A stretch of DNA of 64,000 bases from Rhizobium sp. ICMP 5592 (GCF_009498525.1 NZ_QSNT01000002.1:1178001-1242000); one strand, 5' to 3'; numbered from the stretch's first letter, positions 1 through 8,717 are shown. The notes: a model not told the origin generated them from the letters alone. Program-made: numbers and translations.

Positions 1-1
1 G

Positions 2-1468
2 CCTCCCGTCTGGAAGGCCAACCTGCAGCTTAGCAATGTCGACGTGCTGAAGCCGATGAACAATCGTAAGGTCACGAATCTTACGGGGAGCATCGATGCC
101 GATCCTCAGGCCGTGCATCTGAATGCTCAGGCCCAGATCGATGGCATTCCCGCACAGATCGATATGGTCGAGCCAACGGACAGCAAATCGCCGGCCAAAC
201 GCAGCCGCGTGATCACGGCCACACTGACGGACGCGCAACGCAATTCCGTTGTCCCTGGCCTCAACGACATCATAGACGGCCCGGTCAAGCTTGAGCTCAC
301 GCGCATCGATGAAGATCGTCAGGCCGTGAAGATCGATCTCGGCAAGGCGGCCCTGACTGTGCCGTGGGTCGGCTGGTCGAAGGGCAGCGGTATTCCGGCC
401 ACTGCTCAGTTCGAGGCCTCCGGGCCGGACAGCCAGACGGCGCTGAAGAATTTCGTCCTCAAGGGCGATGGCTTTGGTGTCAGCGGCGATCTCGTCGTCA
501 GCAAGGGCGGCCTGACATCAGCCAATTTCAGCAACGTCAAGCTCTCGGCGCTTGATGATTTCGCACTGTCGGTCAAGCACGGCAAGAGCGGTGGCTATGA
601 CATATCGGTTTCCGGCAATTCGGCAGACCTGCGGCCGGTTCTCGCACGGCTGAAGGCTTCGTCGAGCGGAGGAAATGGCGGCAGCGCGGATGATTCATCC
701 AGCGCGACGGTCCGCGCCAATATCGACAAGGTCATCGGTTTCAACGACGAATCGATCCGCAATCTCAAGGGCGTTTATTCCGTCTCCGGCGGGCACATTG
801 TCGCGGCGGATTTTTCCGGGCTTACCGATAGCGGTGAAGCCGTCGTCAGCCAGATGAGCAAGGGCGGCGGCAGCGGCACCATTCGCATCACCAGCGGCGA
901 TGCCGGCGCAGTGGCGCGCTTTGCCGACCTCTACAAGCATCTGAAGGGCGGCCTTCTCAATCTGTCGCTGCGCTCTACGGGCGCGGATGCGTGGGATGGT
1001 TCGCTGGATATCCGCAACTTCGCGATCATCGACGAAAAGAAGCTCTCGACCATTGTTTCCACGCCGAGTGGCAAGAACGGCAAGAGCCTGAATTCTGCCG
1101 TCAAACAGAATATCGACACGCAGTCGCAAAGTTTCGAGCGCGGTTTCGCGCGGTTGGTGTTCCGCAGCGGCGCACTCTCGGTGGAAAACGGCGTCGTGCG
1201 CGGCTCGCAGGTGGGCGCAACCTTCCAGGGAACGGTCAAGGACGCCAAAGGCAATATGGACCTGACGGGCACATTCATGCCCGCCTATGGCCTCAACCGG
1301 CTGTTCGCAGAAGTTCCGATCGTCGGCTTCATCCTCGGCAACGGCAGCGACCGCGGCCTGATCGGCATTACCTTCCGGGTGACCGGCACGATCGAAAAAT
1401 CGAGCATGCAGATCAACCCGCTGTCGATCATCGCGCCGGGTGTTTTCCGGCAGATCTTTGAGTTTTGA
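2..1468 (+). CDS. YhdP/AsmA-like (DUF3971) envelope protein, 5'-truncated
   Basis: The reading frame is open from the left edge of the window, so only the C-terminal 488 codons are present. The composition (long stretches of short beta-strand-like segments, repeated calls to a substrate-free surface, and a C-terminus with the LNRLFAEVPIVGFILG and GITFRVTGT patterns) is typical of the AsmA-like C-terminal region of YhdP/DUF3971 proteins. Members of this family span the periplasm and are linked to phospholipid transport between the membranes, so an envelope lipid-transport role is inferred. A GTG at 44 is in frame but is unlikely to be the start because the frame continues upstream. The next gene follows after 33 bp in the same direction, so the two may be co-transcribed. 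Confidence 0.75.
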   Translation, partial: PPVWKANLQLSNVDVLKPMNNRKVTNLTGSIDADPQAVHLNAQAQIDGIPAQIDMVEPTDSKSPAKRSRVITATLTDAQRNSVVPGLNDIIDGPVKLELTRIDEDRQAVKIDLGKAALTVPWVGWSKGSGIPATAQFEASGPDSQTALKNFVLKGDGFGVSGDLVVSKGGLTSANFSNVKLSALDDFALSVKHGKSGGYDISVSGNSADLRPVLARLKASSSGGNGGSADDSSSATVRANIDKVIGFNDESIRNLKGVYSVSGGHIVAADFSGLTDSGEAVVSQMSKGGGSGTIRITSGDAGAVARFADLYKHLKGGLLNLSLRSTGADAWDGSLDIRNFAIIDEKKLSTIVSTPSGKNGKSLNSAVKQNIDTQSQSFERGFARLVFRSGALSVENGVVRGSQVGATFQGTVKDAKGNMDLTGTFMPAYGLNRLFAEVPIVGFILGNGSDRGLIGITFRVTGTIEKSSMQINPLSIIAPGVFRQIFEF

Positions 1469-1501
1469 GGAAATAAGCGACGAGCCGGGAGCCGAAGTGG
1501 C

Positions 1502-1906
1502 ATGAACCAGAACATTGCTCACATTGCCATTGTCGTTCGAGACTATGACGATGCGATCGACTTCTATGTGAACAAGCTCGGGTTCGTCCTGGTTGAGGAC
1601 AGCTATCAGCCTGAGCAGGACAAGCGCTGGGTTGTCGTCAAACCAAAGGGCGATGGCGCGGCCTCGCTGCTGCTTGCGCGGGCCTCTTCATCCCATCAGG
1701 AGAATTATATTGGCGACCAGGCCGGAGGACGGGTGTTCCTGTTTCTCCAGACCGATGATTTCTGGCGTGACTATGCCGTCTATCTCGAAAAAGGGATCGA
1801 CTTCACGCGGGAGCCGAAGCAGGCGGACTACGGGATTGTTGCGGTCTTCAAGGATCTTTACGGCAATCTGTGGGATCTCGTGCAGTTCACCGATGGACGG
1901 TCGTGA
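1502..1906 (+). CDS. VOC-superfamily (glyoxalase/bleomycin-resistance-like) protein
   Basis: This 134-residue protein has the size and beta-alpha-beta-beta-beta pattern of a single vicinal-oxygen-chelate domain. It begins with an IAHIAIVVRDYDDAIDFY block, in which the His is the usual first metal ligand, and ends with VFKDLYGNLWDLVQF, where the GNLWDL segment resembles the closing strand carrying the Glu/Asp ligand. The family includes glyoxalase I, dioxygenases and drug-binding proteins; the sequence alone does not tell which. It lies close behind the YhdP-like gene and runs into a convergent terminator shared with tyrS. Confidence 0.8.
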   Translation: MNQNIAHIAIVVRDYDDAIDFYVNKLGFVLVEDSYQPEQDKRWVVVKPKGDGAASLLLARASSSHQENYIGDQAGGRVFLFLQTDDFWRDYAVYLEKGIDFTREPKQADYGIVAVFKDLYGNLWDLVQFTDGRS

Positions 1907-1932
1907 GACCGGATTTCTACGGAGATGGAATG

Positions 1933-1963
1933 AAAATGGCCGGTGCAATGCGCCGGCCATTTT
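1933..1963. terminator. Bidirectional terminator between VOC gene and tyrS
   Basis: A perfect 11-bp inverted repeat (AAAATGGCCGG paired with its complement) encloses a 9-nt loop. The A-run on one side and T-run on the other give U-tails in both directions, which suits the convergent genes on either side. Confidence 0.8.
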
Positions 1964-1985
1964 CATTCGGTTGATGTTTGCCCGC

Positions 1986-3242
1986 TCAAGCTGCCGGGCG
2001 AACCAAAATATGCTTCTTCTTGCCGAGCGACAGCTTGATGACGCCATCGGCGGTGATTTCGCCACTGCCAATCAACTTGCGTTCGTCGCCGACGGGCTGG
2101 TCGTTGATACGCACGGCGCCACCCTGGACATGACGGCGTGCTTCGCCGTTCGATGCGGCCAGGCCAGCGCGGACGATCAGCGACAGCAGGCCGATGCCGG
2201 CGTCGAGTTCGGAAGCGGGGATGTCGACCGACGGCAGGTTTTCGGAAAGGCCACCTTCCTCAAAGGTCTTGCGCGCGGTTTCGGCGGCAAGCTCGGCGGC
2301 CTCGCGGCCGTGCAGGATGGCGGTGATCTCCGTTGCCAGGATCTTCTTCACCTCGTTGAGTTCCGAGCCGGCAAGCGCGGAGAGGCGGGCAATCTCGCCC
2401 ATCGGCAGCGTTGTAAACAGCTTTAGGAAGCGTGGAACATCCGCATCCTCGGTGTTGCGCCAGTACTGCCAGAAATCATAGACCGGCAGGAGCTCAGCAT
2501 TCAGCCACACAGCACCGGAGGCTGATTTGCCCATCTTGGCACCGGAGGACGTCGTCAGCAGCGGAGAAGTCAAAGCAAAGAGCTGCTTTGTCCCCATACG
2601 GTGACCCAGGTCGATGCCGTTGATGATGTTGCCCCACTGGTCCGAACCACCCATCTGCAAGCGGCAATCGTAGCGCTTGGCAAGCTCGACGAAGTCGTAG
2701 GCCTGCAGGATCATGTAGTTGAATTCGAGGAAGGACAGCGACTGCTCGCGATCCAGGCGCGTCTTGACGCTATCGAAGGACAGCATGCGGTTGACCGAGA
2801 AATGCCGGCCGACGTCGCGCAAGAATTCGAGGTAGTTGAGCGAGCGCAGCCATTCGGCGTTGTTGATCATCAACGCGTCCTTCGGGCCATCGCCGTAGCT
2901 GAGGTAGTTCGAGAAGCAGCGCTTGATCGACGCGATGTTGCTTTCGATCGTATCCACCGTCATCAGCTGGCGGGACTCTTCTTTGAACGAGGGGTCGCCG
3001 ACCATGCCGGTCCCGCCGCCCATCAGCGAGACGGGGCGGTGACCCGTGGCCTGCAGCCAGTGCAGCATCATGATTTGCGTCAAATGACCGACATGAAGGC
3101 TGGATGCCGTCGGATCGTAGCCGATATAGGCGGTCACGGTTTCCTTGGCGAAAAGGTCATCAAGGCCAGCTTCATCAGAAATCTGGTGGATGAAGCCGCG
3201 CTCTTGCAAGGTGCGCAGGAAATCGGATTTGAACTCAGCCAT
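1986..3242 (-). CDS. tyrS: Tyrosyl-tRNA synthetase
   Basis: This 418-residue class I aminoacyl-tRNA synthetase charges tRNA-Tyr with tyrosine in the cytoplasm. The HIGH-type motif appears as LHVGH, preceded by the YIGYDPTA pocket segment, and the KMSKS loop appears as KMGKS. The [10 protein letters not shown] motif of TyrRS lies between them, and an S4 RNA-binding domain closes the protein ([14 protein letters not shown]). The length is normal for the bacterial TyrRS family. The gene is divergent from the caspase-like gene, with about 300 bp between them. Confidence 0.97.
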   Translation of the reverse strand: MAEFKSDFLRTLQERGFIHQISDEAGLDDLFAKETVTAYIGYDPTASSLHVGHLTQIMMLHWLQATGHRPVSLMGGGTGMVGDPSFKEESRQLMTVDTIESNIASIKRCFSNYLSYGDGPKDALMINNAEWLRSLNYLEFLRDVGRHFSVNRMLSFDSVKTRLDREQSLSFLEFNYMILQAYDFVELAKRYDCRLQMGGSDQWGNIINGIDLGHRMGTKQLFALTSPLLTTSSGAKMGKSASGAVWLNAELLPVYDFWQYWRNTEDADVPRFLKLFTTLPMGEIARLSALAGSELNEVKKILATEITAILHGREAAELAAETARKTFEEGGLSENLPSVDIPASELDAGIGLLSLIVRAGLAASNGEARRHVQGGAVRINDQPVGDERKLIGSGEITADGVIKLSLGKKKHILVRPAA

Positions 3243-3293
3243 GATCTTGGTCTCTCGGGCGCCACATCTCTATGTCGTGCGGCGAAATCGCTG

Positions 3294-3387
3294 TTGTTGA
3301 ACTATCGCGGCGCGTTTAGCACTGATTTCGCGGTTCGTCACCATTTGGTTGGGCGCCGCATCGGAAGTTTCAGCAAAACCGAGAAGA
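3294..3387 (+). repeat. Intergenic repeat, copy A
   Basis: This segment of the tyrS/caspase intergenic region aligns with 5964-6050. The first 47 bases align without gaps at 35 of 47 positions, mostly transitions. After a 7-nt length difference, a second matching block begins TTTCAGC. Otherwise I see nothing but presumed promoters in the 303-bp intergenic region from 3243 to 3545. Confidence 0.6.
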
Positions 3388-3545
3388 TGATCGAACGGCT
3401 TCGCCGGCCGCAGTATCCCGGCGCGAATAGGACGCCAGATCGCCGCTAAGGGGCCGAAAATGCGCCCAGCATTCGCCGAAATCGCATCCCATGGTGGCGT
3501 ACCATTGATCCTGCATGCACCACATGTCTCGCGAAAGAAACCGAT

Positions 3546-5864
3546 ATGTCATCTTTGTTTTCGGTAATGGGATTGTCATCCATAAGAGCGATCTGGGCAT
3601 GGCTTGCCATGGTCCTGGTATTGACTGGTCTTGCTGTTGCGGGTCCGGCCGAAGCGCAAAACGCCATGGAAAAGCGAATAGCGCTTGTCATCGGCAACTC
3701 GGCCTATAAGGCCGGAGCCTTGTCGACGCCCGCGAATGATGCGGGCCTGATTGCGCAGACGCTGCAGACAGCAGGCTTCGATGTCATCGGCGCGCGCGAT
3801 CTTGACCAGAATGGGTTGAGGGATACGTTGCGGGACTTCCTGGCGAAGGCGAATGCTTCCGGCCCCGACACGATCGCCTTCGTCTATCTGGCGGGCTATG
3901 GGCTTCAATATCAGGGCGACAATTATTTCGCGCCGGTCGACGCACAGATCGCCAACGCCACCGACGTTCCGGTCGAAGCCATCAGGGTTAGCGATTTCAC
4001 CAGGTCGCTGGCGGCGATCAGGAACAGAGGCAGCATCGTTGTCCTTGATGCCGCGCGCGCCAATCCGTTCGCCCAATCCAATCAGCCGCTTGCGGGCGGC
4101 CTGTCGCTTGTCGAGGCCGATGCCAATCAGCTGATCGCTTTCAATGCCGCGCCTGGCACCGTCGCGCCACCAGAGGCGGGACCCTATGGCGCCTACGCGC
4201 ATGCATTGGCCGAAATGATGCGCGTCGGTGGCCTTCCGCTCGGCGACGTGTTCGACCGCACGCGGCTGCGGGTCAGCGACCTCAGCAAGGGCGCGCAGAT
4301 ATCGTGGGATGCCTCGAAGTTTGGCGGAGGATTCACATTCCTCGATCGTGGCCCCGACGCACCCACCGTCCAGGCTTCCAGCTACAATAGCGCCACCATG
4401 CGTACGAAGGCGATCCGCGATTTCGATGAGAGAGACGCCTATTTCGCTGCGCTCGACCGCGACACCCTGGCGGGCTACGAAGACTTCCTCGCCGCCTATC
4501 CGGATGATCCGATGGCAAGGCGCGTTCGCGCCATCATCGCCGCCCGTCGCGAGGCGATCACATGGCGCGAGACCTGGGTTGCGGATACGCCGGAAGCCTA
4601 TTGGTCCTATCTGAGGCGCTATCCGCGCGGCCCGCATGTGTGGGACGCCCGCCGCCGCCTGGAGCATTTCGAGGCGGCACTCGAACCACCGCCGTCATTT
4701 ACGGTGATCGAATATGACGTGCCGCCGCCTCCGCCGCCAGAGATCGTCTATGTCGATCGGCCTATCCTCTATTTCGATGATGCGGATTTCGGTTACGCCC
4801 CGCCGGCGCCGGTCGTCTTTCTGGCGCCGCCGCCTCCGGATTTCGTGGTGCTGGCGCCGCCGCAGCCGTCAGTCGATCTCTATGTCCTGCCGGCACCTGT
4901 CTTCGTTCCGGTTCCTCAATGGGTGCTTCCGCCGCGCGACATAGCGCCGCCTGAGAACAACGTCATCTTCAACAATATCCACAATACGGTCGTCAACAAC
5001 ACGGTCATCAATAACAACACGACCGTCAATCAGAGCGTGACCGCCCCCGCAGCACCGGGTCTGACGATGGGACAGAAACTGACTGGCGCCGCAGTTGTCG
5101 CTGGTGCTGGTGCCGCAGCGCTGCATGTCGCTCTGCCGCCTTCGGTGCAAAAGCAGGCTGCGATCATTCAGAAGCAAAATCCGGCTGCCGCGACGAAGAT
5201 TCAGGCGGTTAGCCCAGTACCCGCAGGACAGCCGCAGAACACGCACGCGCTTCCCGGCACCAAGGGGCAGCCTTTGCCGCCCGTCGGCAATACGCCGGTA
5301 ACGCAAGGGCAATCTCAGGCGAAGAAAGTCCAATTGCCACAGTCCGTTCCCAATACAGTGCAGAAGCCTGGTGCCGCAGCGATGGCGCCAGCTGCTCAAG
5401 GCCAGAATGCGAACGCTCATGCGCTTCCCGGCACGAAAGGCCAGCCATTGCCGCCTGTCGGCAATACGCAGGTGACCCCCAAACAGGTGCAAGCAAAGAA
5501 GCCACAGCCTTCACAGCCTGTTATCAATAGCGTGCAGAATCCGGTGTCGGCGGCAAAGCCAGCGGCTCATGCTCAAGCAGCAAAGACGGCAGCGCCTGCG
5601 GCTGTTACTGGCGCACCCGCAAAACCGAAGGTCGCCGCCGCGCCGCCGCGCCATGCGGCTCCCAGGCCTGCTCCCCAGGCCAAAGCTGCGCCACAGATGG
5701 CACGGCAGGCGCCTGCGCCGCATGTGGCTGCGCCAGCGAGGGCACCGGCCGCCAAACCTCAGCCCAAGATCGTGCAGCAGGCGAAACGGCCACCACAGGC
5801 GCATCCGCCGCAGATGCCTCCGGTAAAAAAATGTGGAGCGCCCGGTCTGCCCGCATGTCATTGA
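3546..5864 (+). CDS. Secreted caspase-fold (peptidase C14) protein lacking both catalytic residues
   Basis: This 772-residue protein starts with a signal peptide (hydrophobic core near residues 14-32, cleavage likely after AEAQ). Residues about 43-265 form a caspase p20-like domain: RIALVIGNSAY, ANDAGLIAQTL, then FVYLAGYG and VVLDAARANPF. In active family members the last two read like YxGHG and DACRxNPF. Here Tyr118 replaces the His and Ala170 replaces the Cys, so proteolysis by the usual dyad is not expected. Residues about 300-385 carry two helical repeats with the pattern FLAAYPDDP / LRRYPRGP. The rest is low-complexity: Pro-rich segments, an Asn-rich stretch near residues 470-495, and a 58-residue repeat containing HALPGTKGQPLPPVGNT twice (His567 and His625). 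The most likely location is the periplasm or cell surface. Confidence 0.85.
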   Translation: MSSLFSVMGLSSIRAIWAWLAMVLVLTGLAVAGPAEAQNAMEKRIALVIGNSAYKAGALSTPANDAGLIAQTLQTAGFDVIGARDLDQNGLRDTLRDFLAKANASGPDTIAFVYLAGYGLQYQGDNYFAPVDAQIANATDVPVEAIRVSDFTRSLAAIRNRGSIVVLDAARANPFAQSNQPLAGGLSLVEADANQLIAFNAAPGTVAPPEAGPYGAYAHALAEMMRVGGLPLGDVFDRTRLRVSDLSKGAQISWDASKFGGGFTFLDRGPDAPTVQASSYNSATMRTKAIRDFDERDAYFAALDRDTLAGYEDFLAAYPDDPMARRVRAIIAARREAITWRETWVADTPEAYWSYLRRYPRGPHVWDARRRLEHFEAALEPPPSFTVIEYDVPPPPPPEIVYVDRPILYFDDADFGYAPPAPVVFLAPPPPDFVVLAPPQPSVDLYVLPAPVFVPVPQWVLPPRDIAPPENNVIFNNIHNTVVNNTVINNNTTVNQSVTAPAAPGLTMGQKLTGAAVVAGAGAAALHVALPPSVQKQAAIIQKQNPAAATKIQAVSPVPAGQPQNTHALPGTKGQPLPPVGNTPVTQGQSQAKKVQLPQSVPNTVQKPGAAAMAPAAQGQNANAHALPGTKGQPLPPVGNTQVTPKQVQAKKPQPSQPVINSVQNPVSAAKPAAHAQAAKTAAPAAVTGAPAKPKVAAAPPRHAAPRPAPQAKAAPQMARQAPAPHVAAPARAPAAKPQPKIVQQAKRPPQAHPPQMPPVKKCGAPGLPACH

Positions 5865-5866
5865 GT

Positions 5867-5925
5867 GATGTCACCATATAAGTGACATCGGGACGGATGG
5901 CCGCCAGGGAGTACCCATTGGCGGC
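5867..5925 (+). terminator. Two hairpins downstream of the caspase-like gene
   Basis: Just after the stop codon there is a perfect 8-bp inverted repeat (5867-5874 with 5882-5889, loop 7 nt). A second one of 7 bp follows (5900-5906 with 5919-5925). Neither has a long T-run, so termination is probable but not certain. Confidence 0.45.
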
Positions 5926-5963
5926 TTCCGTTTGCCGCGGCGATGATATCGGCGTATCGCTAA

Positions 5964-6050
5964 TTGTTGAGCTGTCGCGGTGCGTTTAACGCTAGTCCGG
6001 CGGCTCGTCCTGTCAGGCATGAGCCGGACATTTCAGCGGAATCGGGAAGA
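5964..6050 (+). repeat. Intergenic repeat, copy B
   Basis: This segment aligns with copy A at 3294-3387 and, like it, lies immediately upstream of a plus-strand gene. It ends 9 bp before the GNAT start codon. Confidence 0.6.
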
Positions 6051-6059
6051 CATCGGCTG

Positions 6060-6578
6060 ATGAGCGACACAATCATACTGGAAACACCTCGTCTCGTTCT
6101 GACGATGTGGCAAAAGGGCGATGCGGCACTGATTCAGCGGCTGCATTCAACCATCGAGACGACCCGCTATCTTTCGGGTGCCGTGCCGTGGACGCTGGAG
6201 AAGGCCGAGGAACGGCTGAAGAGCTGGTTCGACGAGCAGGCGCGCGACGGTGTGACGAAGTACAAGATGCTCAGGCGCGACGATGGTCGCTTTATTGGTC
6301 GGGCAGGCTTCTCGCGGTTTCAGGAAGAGCGCGGTCGCGGTGAGTTCGAGCTCGGCTATTCGCTGAGCCGAGAGGCCTGGGGCAATGGCTATGCGACAGA
6401 AATCGCGGGCGCCTTGGCCGAGTGGTTCTTCAAACGCGGTATTGCTCGGCGGTTCATCGCCTTCACTCACCCGGAAAACGCCGCCTCGCAGCGGGTTCTA
6501 CGTAAAATCGGAATGCAAGAAAGCCCGCCGATGGTGATCGACGGGCTCGCATGTCCAACATTTGGGATGTCGCGGTAA
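6060..6578 (+). CDS. GNAT-family N-acetyltransferase (RimJ/RimL type)
   Basis: The protein has 172 residues. It opens with ILETPRLVLTMW, the N-terminus characteristic of RimJ/RimL-like acetyltransferases that act on protein N-termini or small amines. The acetyl-CoA binding region follows as ELGYSLSREAWGNGYATEIA, and ENAASQRVLRKIGM matches the last conserved motif. The ATG at 6060 was chosen because homology begins right after it; an earlier in-frame start would run through the intergenic repeat. The true substrate cannot be told from sequence. Confidence 0.85.
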   Translation: MSDTIILETPRLVLTMWQKGDAALIQRLHSTIETTRYLSGAVPWTLEKAEERLKSWFDEQARDGVTKYKMLRRDDGRFIGRAGFSRFQEERGRGEFELGYSLSREAWGNGYATEIAGALAEWFFKRGIARRFIAFTHPENAASQRVLRKIGMQESPPMVIDGLACPTFGMSR

Positions 6579-6595
6579 GAGGCGAGCCTCTTACC
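6574..6595. terminator. Hairpin containing both convergent stop codons
   Basis: A perfect 9-bp stem (6574-6582 with 6587-6595) and a 4-nt loop include the TAA of the GNAT gene in one arm and the TAA of the opposite hydrolase gene in the other. No T-run follows, so its strength as a terminator is uncertain. Confidence 0.5.
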
Positions 6596-7268
6596 TGATC
6601 CGCTTGGCTGCCGGTTCCGGCACCAGTTCGCCGTTGAGGCGACGATCGAGATAGTCTTCGCATTCGCCCATGAGCGTCTCGACCTGGCCATTGAAGAAAT
6701 GGTTGGCGCCGGGGACGATCTTGTGGGTGATGAGAATGCCCTTTTGCGTCTTCAGCTTCTCGACGAGGCCGTTGACATCCTTTTCCGGGGCAACCTTGTC
6801 GGAATCGCCGTTGATGATCAGGCCGGAGGACGGGCAGGGCGCCAGGAACGAGAAGTCGTAGATGTTCGGCTGCGGCGCGATCGACATGAAGCCTTCGATT
6901 TCAGGACGGCGCATCAGCAGCTGCATGCCGATCCAGGCGCCGAAGGAATAGCCGGCGACCCAACAGCTTTTCGAATCGGGATGCAGGCTCTGTACCCAGT
7001 CGAGCGCCGAGGCGGCATCCGACAATTCACCGGCGCCATGGTCGAATTCGCCCTGGCTGCGGCCGATACTGCGGAAGTTGAAGCGGAGCGTGGTGAAGCC
7101 GCGCTTCTGGAACATGTAGAAAAGCTGGTAGACGACCTGATTGTTCATCGTGCCACCGAACTGCGGATGGGGGTGCAGGATGATCGCGATCGGGGCGCTC
7201 TTTTCCTTGGAGGGCTGATAGCGGCCTTCAAGGCGGCCTGCGGGGCCGTTGAAAATAACTTCGGGCAT
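6591..7268 (-). CDS. Alpha/beta hydrolase (dienelactone hydrolase-like)
   Basis: This 225-residue protein has an HPHPQFGGTM oxyanion-type segment near residues 28-37. The nucleophile elbow AGYSFGAW follows, and the catalytic His is probably in GANHFF near residue 190. It belongs to the small alpha/beta hydrolases of unknown substrate that are common in Alphaproteobacteria; an ester or thioester is a reasonable guess, but no more than that. The ATG at 7268 is preferred over a possible start 17 codons upstream because the conserved MPEVIFNGPAGRLEG begins there. The gene is divergent from the suf operon. Confidence 0.8.
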   Translation of the reverse strand: MPEVIFNGPAGRLEGRYQPSKEKSAPIAIILHPHPQFGGTMNNQVVYQLFYMFQKRGFTTLRFNFRSIGRSQGEFDHGAGELSDAASALDWVQSLHPDSKSCWVAGYSFGAWIGMQLLMRRPEIEGFMSIAPQPNIYDFSFLAPCPSSGLIINGDSDKVAPEKDVNGLVEKLKTQKGILITHKIVPGANHFFNGQVETLMGECEDYLDRRLNGELVPEPAAKRIR

Positions 7269-7325
7269 CGATACTCCGGCTCTTCTTTTTCTGCGTTCAA
7301 ACCAGGTGGGACGCAGCAAGTTGAC

Positions 7326-7354
7326 TTGACGAATGCGCTCATCTTTTCTAGAAC
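7326..7354 (+). promoter_or_regulatory. Predicted suf promoter with RirA (IRO) box
   Basis: TTGACG at 7326-7331 and TAGAAC at 7349-7354 are spaced by 17 bp and fit a housekeeping promoter. Overlapping the -35 and spacer, 7327-7341 reads TGA-N9-TCA, the consensus half-sites of the iron-responsive operator recognised by RirA in rhizobia. Iron-dependent repression of suf is therefore inferred. Confidence 0.55.
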
Positions 7355-7358
7355 GCAG

Positions 7359-7375
7359 TTTAGAACAATTCGAAA
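7359..7375 (+). promoter_or_regulatory. Predicted Irr binding site (ICE box) upstream of suf
   Basis: The 17 bases TTTAGAACAATTCGAAA form an inverted repeat with one mismatch to the palindromic iron control element (TTTAGAA-N3-TTCTAAA) described for Irr in Rhizobiales. It sits just downstream of the predicted -10, where bound Irr would be expected to act as a repressor. This is prediction only. Confidence 0.55.
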
Positions 7376-7504
7376 CTTGGTACGGTCTTCCACGCGTTGC
7401 TTGTTCAACGGTTTGTGGAACGTGTCATAAGGCATGCCCGGTCGAAATTTCAAGGAAAATGAACCGGGCGGCGCAACAAGGCTTCGTCAGGCAGGAAGAA
7501 GATT

Positions 7505-8671
7505 ATGGCCGCAACGCGCCTTTATCTCGACTGGAATGCCACCGCTCCGCTCCACCCGGCGGCGCGCAACGCTATGTTGCATGCCTTGGATCTTTATGGA
7601 AACCCTAATTCCGTGCATGGCGAGGGCAGGGCAACGCGGGCGGCGATCGAGGCGGCGCGGCGGCAGGTCGCAAGCCTGACGGGTGCCGAACCAGCGCATG
7701 TTGTCTTCACCAGCGGCGCGACCGAAGCCGCCAATATGGTGCTGACGCCGGAATTTCGCATGGGCCGCACGCCGCTTGCGATCGGCCAGCTCTATATTTC
7801 GGCGATCGAACATCCGGCCGTGCGCGAAGGCGGGCGGTTTGCCAAGGATAGGATCAGCGAAATTCCGGTGACGCCGGAAGGGACCGTCGATCTTGCCATG
7901 CTGGAGACGATGCTTGCCGCGCATGACAAGACGGATGGCCTACCGATGGTGGCGATCATGCTTGCCAACAACGAGACCGGCATTCTTCAGCCTGTGTCCG
8001 AAGCGGCAAAGATCGTGCAGGCGTTCGGCGGCGTGTTTGTTGTCGATGCGGTTCAGGCTGCGGGCCGGGTTCCGCTGGATATCAATACGATCGGGGCGGA
8101 TTTCCTGATCGTCTCGTCGCACAAGATCGGCGGGCCGAAAGGGGTGGGCGCATTGATCTCGCGCGGCGAAGTGCTGATGCCGAAGCCGTTGATCCATGGC
8201 GGGGGCCAAGAAAAGGGCCATCGCTCGGGCACGGAAAACGCGCTTGGTGTCATCGGCTTCGGTGCGGCTGCTAGCGCGGCGATCACCGAACTCGATAGTC
8301 GCAATGCGGGTGTGGCAAAGCTCCGTGACCGCTTGGAGGTGGGGATGAAGCTTGCCGCGCCTGATGTCATCATTCACGGCGAAGGCGGTGCGCGCGTGCC
8401 AAATACCAGCTTCTTCACCCTGCCGGGGCTGAAGTCCGAAACCGGGCAGATCGCCTTCGATCTCGAAGGTGTGGCGATTTCGGCAGGCTCGGCCTGTTCG
8501 TCCGGTAAGGTCGGCGAAAGCCATGTCCTGTCGGCGATGGGCTGCGATCCGAAGCTCGGGGCGCTGCGCATTTCGCTTGGATTTACGACGACCGAAGAGG
8601 ATGTCGAGCGCGCGATTGCCGCCTTCGCCAGAATTGCCGGACGACGCAAACTTGCGGGCGCTGCGGCCTGA
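7505..8671 (+). CDS. Cysteine desulfurase, IscS/NifS-like (group I)
   Basis: This 388-residue PLP enzyme removes sulfur from cysteine to give alanine and an enzyme persulfide for Fe-S assembly. The N-terminus YLDWNATAPLHP, the substrate-site segment GNPNSVHGEGR, the PLP lysine in SSHKIGGPKG and the catalytic Cys in SAGSACSSG (the flexible-loop context of group I enzymes) are all present. It is the first gene of the suf operon, 148 bp ahead of sufB. A second, group II desulfurase (SufS) is encoded later in the same operon. An AGGAAGAAG ribosome-binding site precedes the ATG. Confidence 0.92.
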   Translation: MAATRLYLDWNATAPLHPAARNAMLHALDLYGNPNSVHGEGRATRAAIEAARRQVASLTGAEPAHVVFTSGATEAANMVLTPEFRMGRTPLAIGQLYISAIEHPAVREGGRFAKDRISEIPVTPEGTVDLAMLETMLAAHDKTDGLPMVAIMLANNETGILQPVSEAAKIVQAFGGVFVVDAVQAAGRVPLDINTIGADFLIVSSHKIGGPKGVGALISRGEVLMPKPLIHGGGQEKGHRSGTENALGVIGFGAAASAAITELDSRNAGVAKLRDRLEVGMKLAAPDVIIHGEGGARVPNTSFFTLPGLKSETGQIAFDLEGVAISAGSACSSGKVGESHVLSAMGCDPKLGALRISLGFTTTEEDVERAIAAFARIAGRRKLAGAAA

Positions 8672-8717
8672 CGACTTACAATTTTGCGGAAACATAAATT
8701 TCCGCTTGCCAAGCGGG

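Noticed and set aside
695..1522. Long minus-strand frame of 275 codons opposite the YhdP-like gene
   Set aside because: It mirrors the real gene, has a composition of antisense frames (many Arg, Ala, Asp) and no recognisable domain.
3370..3697. Short minus-strand frames in the tyrS/caspase intergenic region
   Set aside because: They overlap the start of the caspase-like gene, lack ribosome-binding sites and have no typical protein features.
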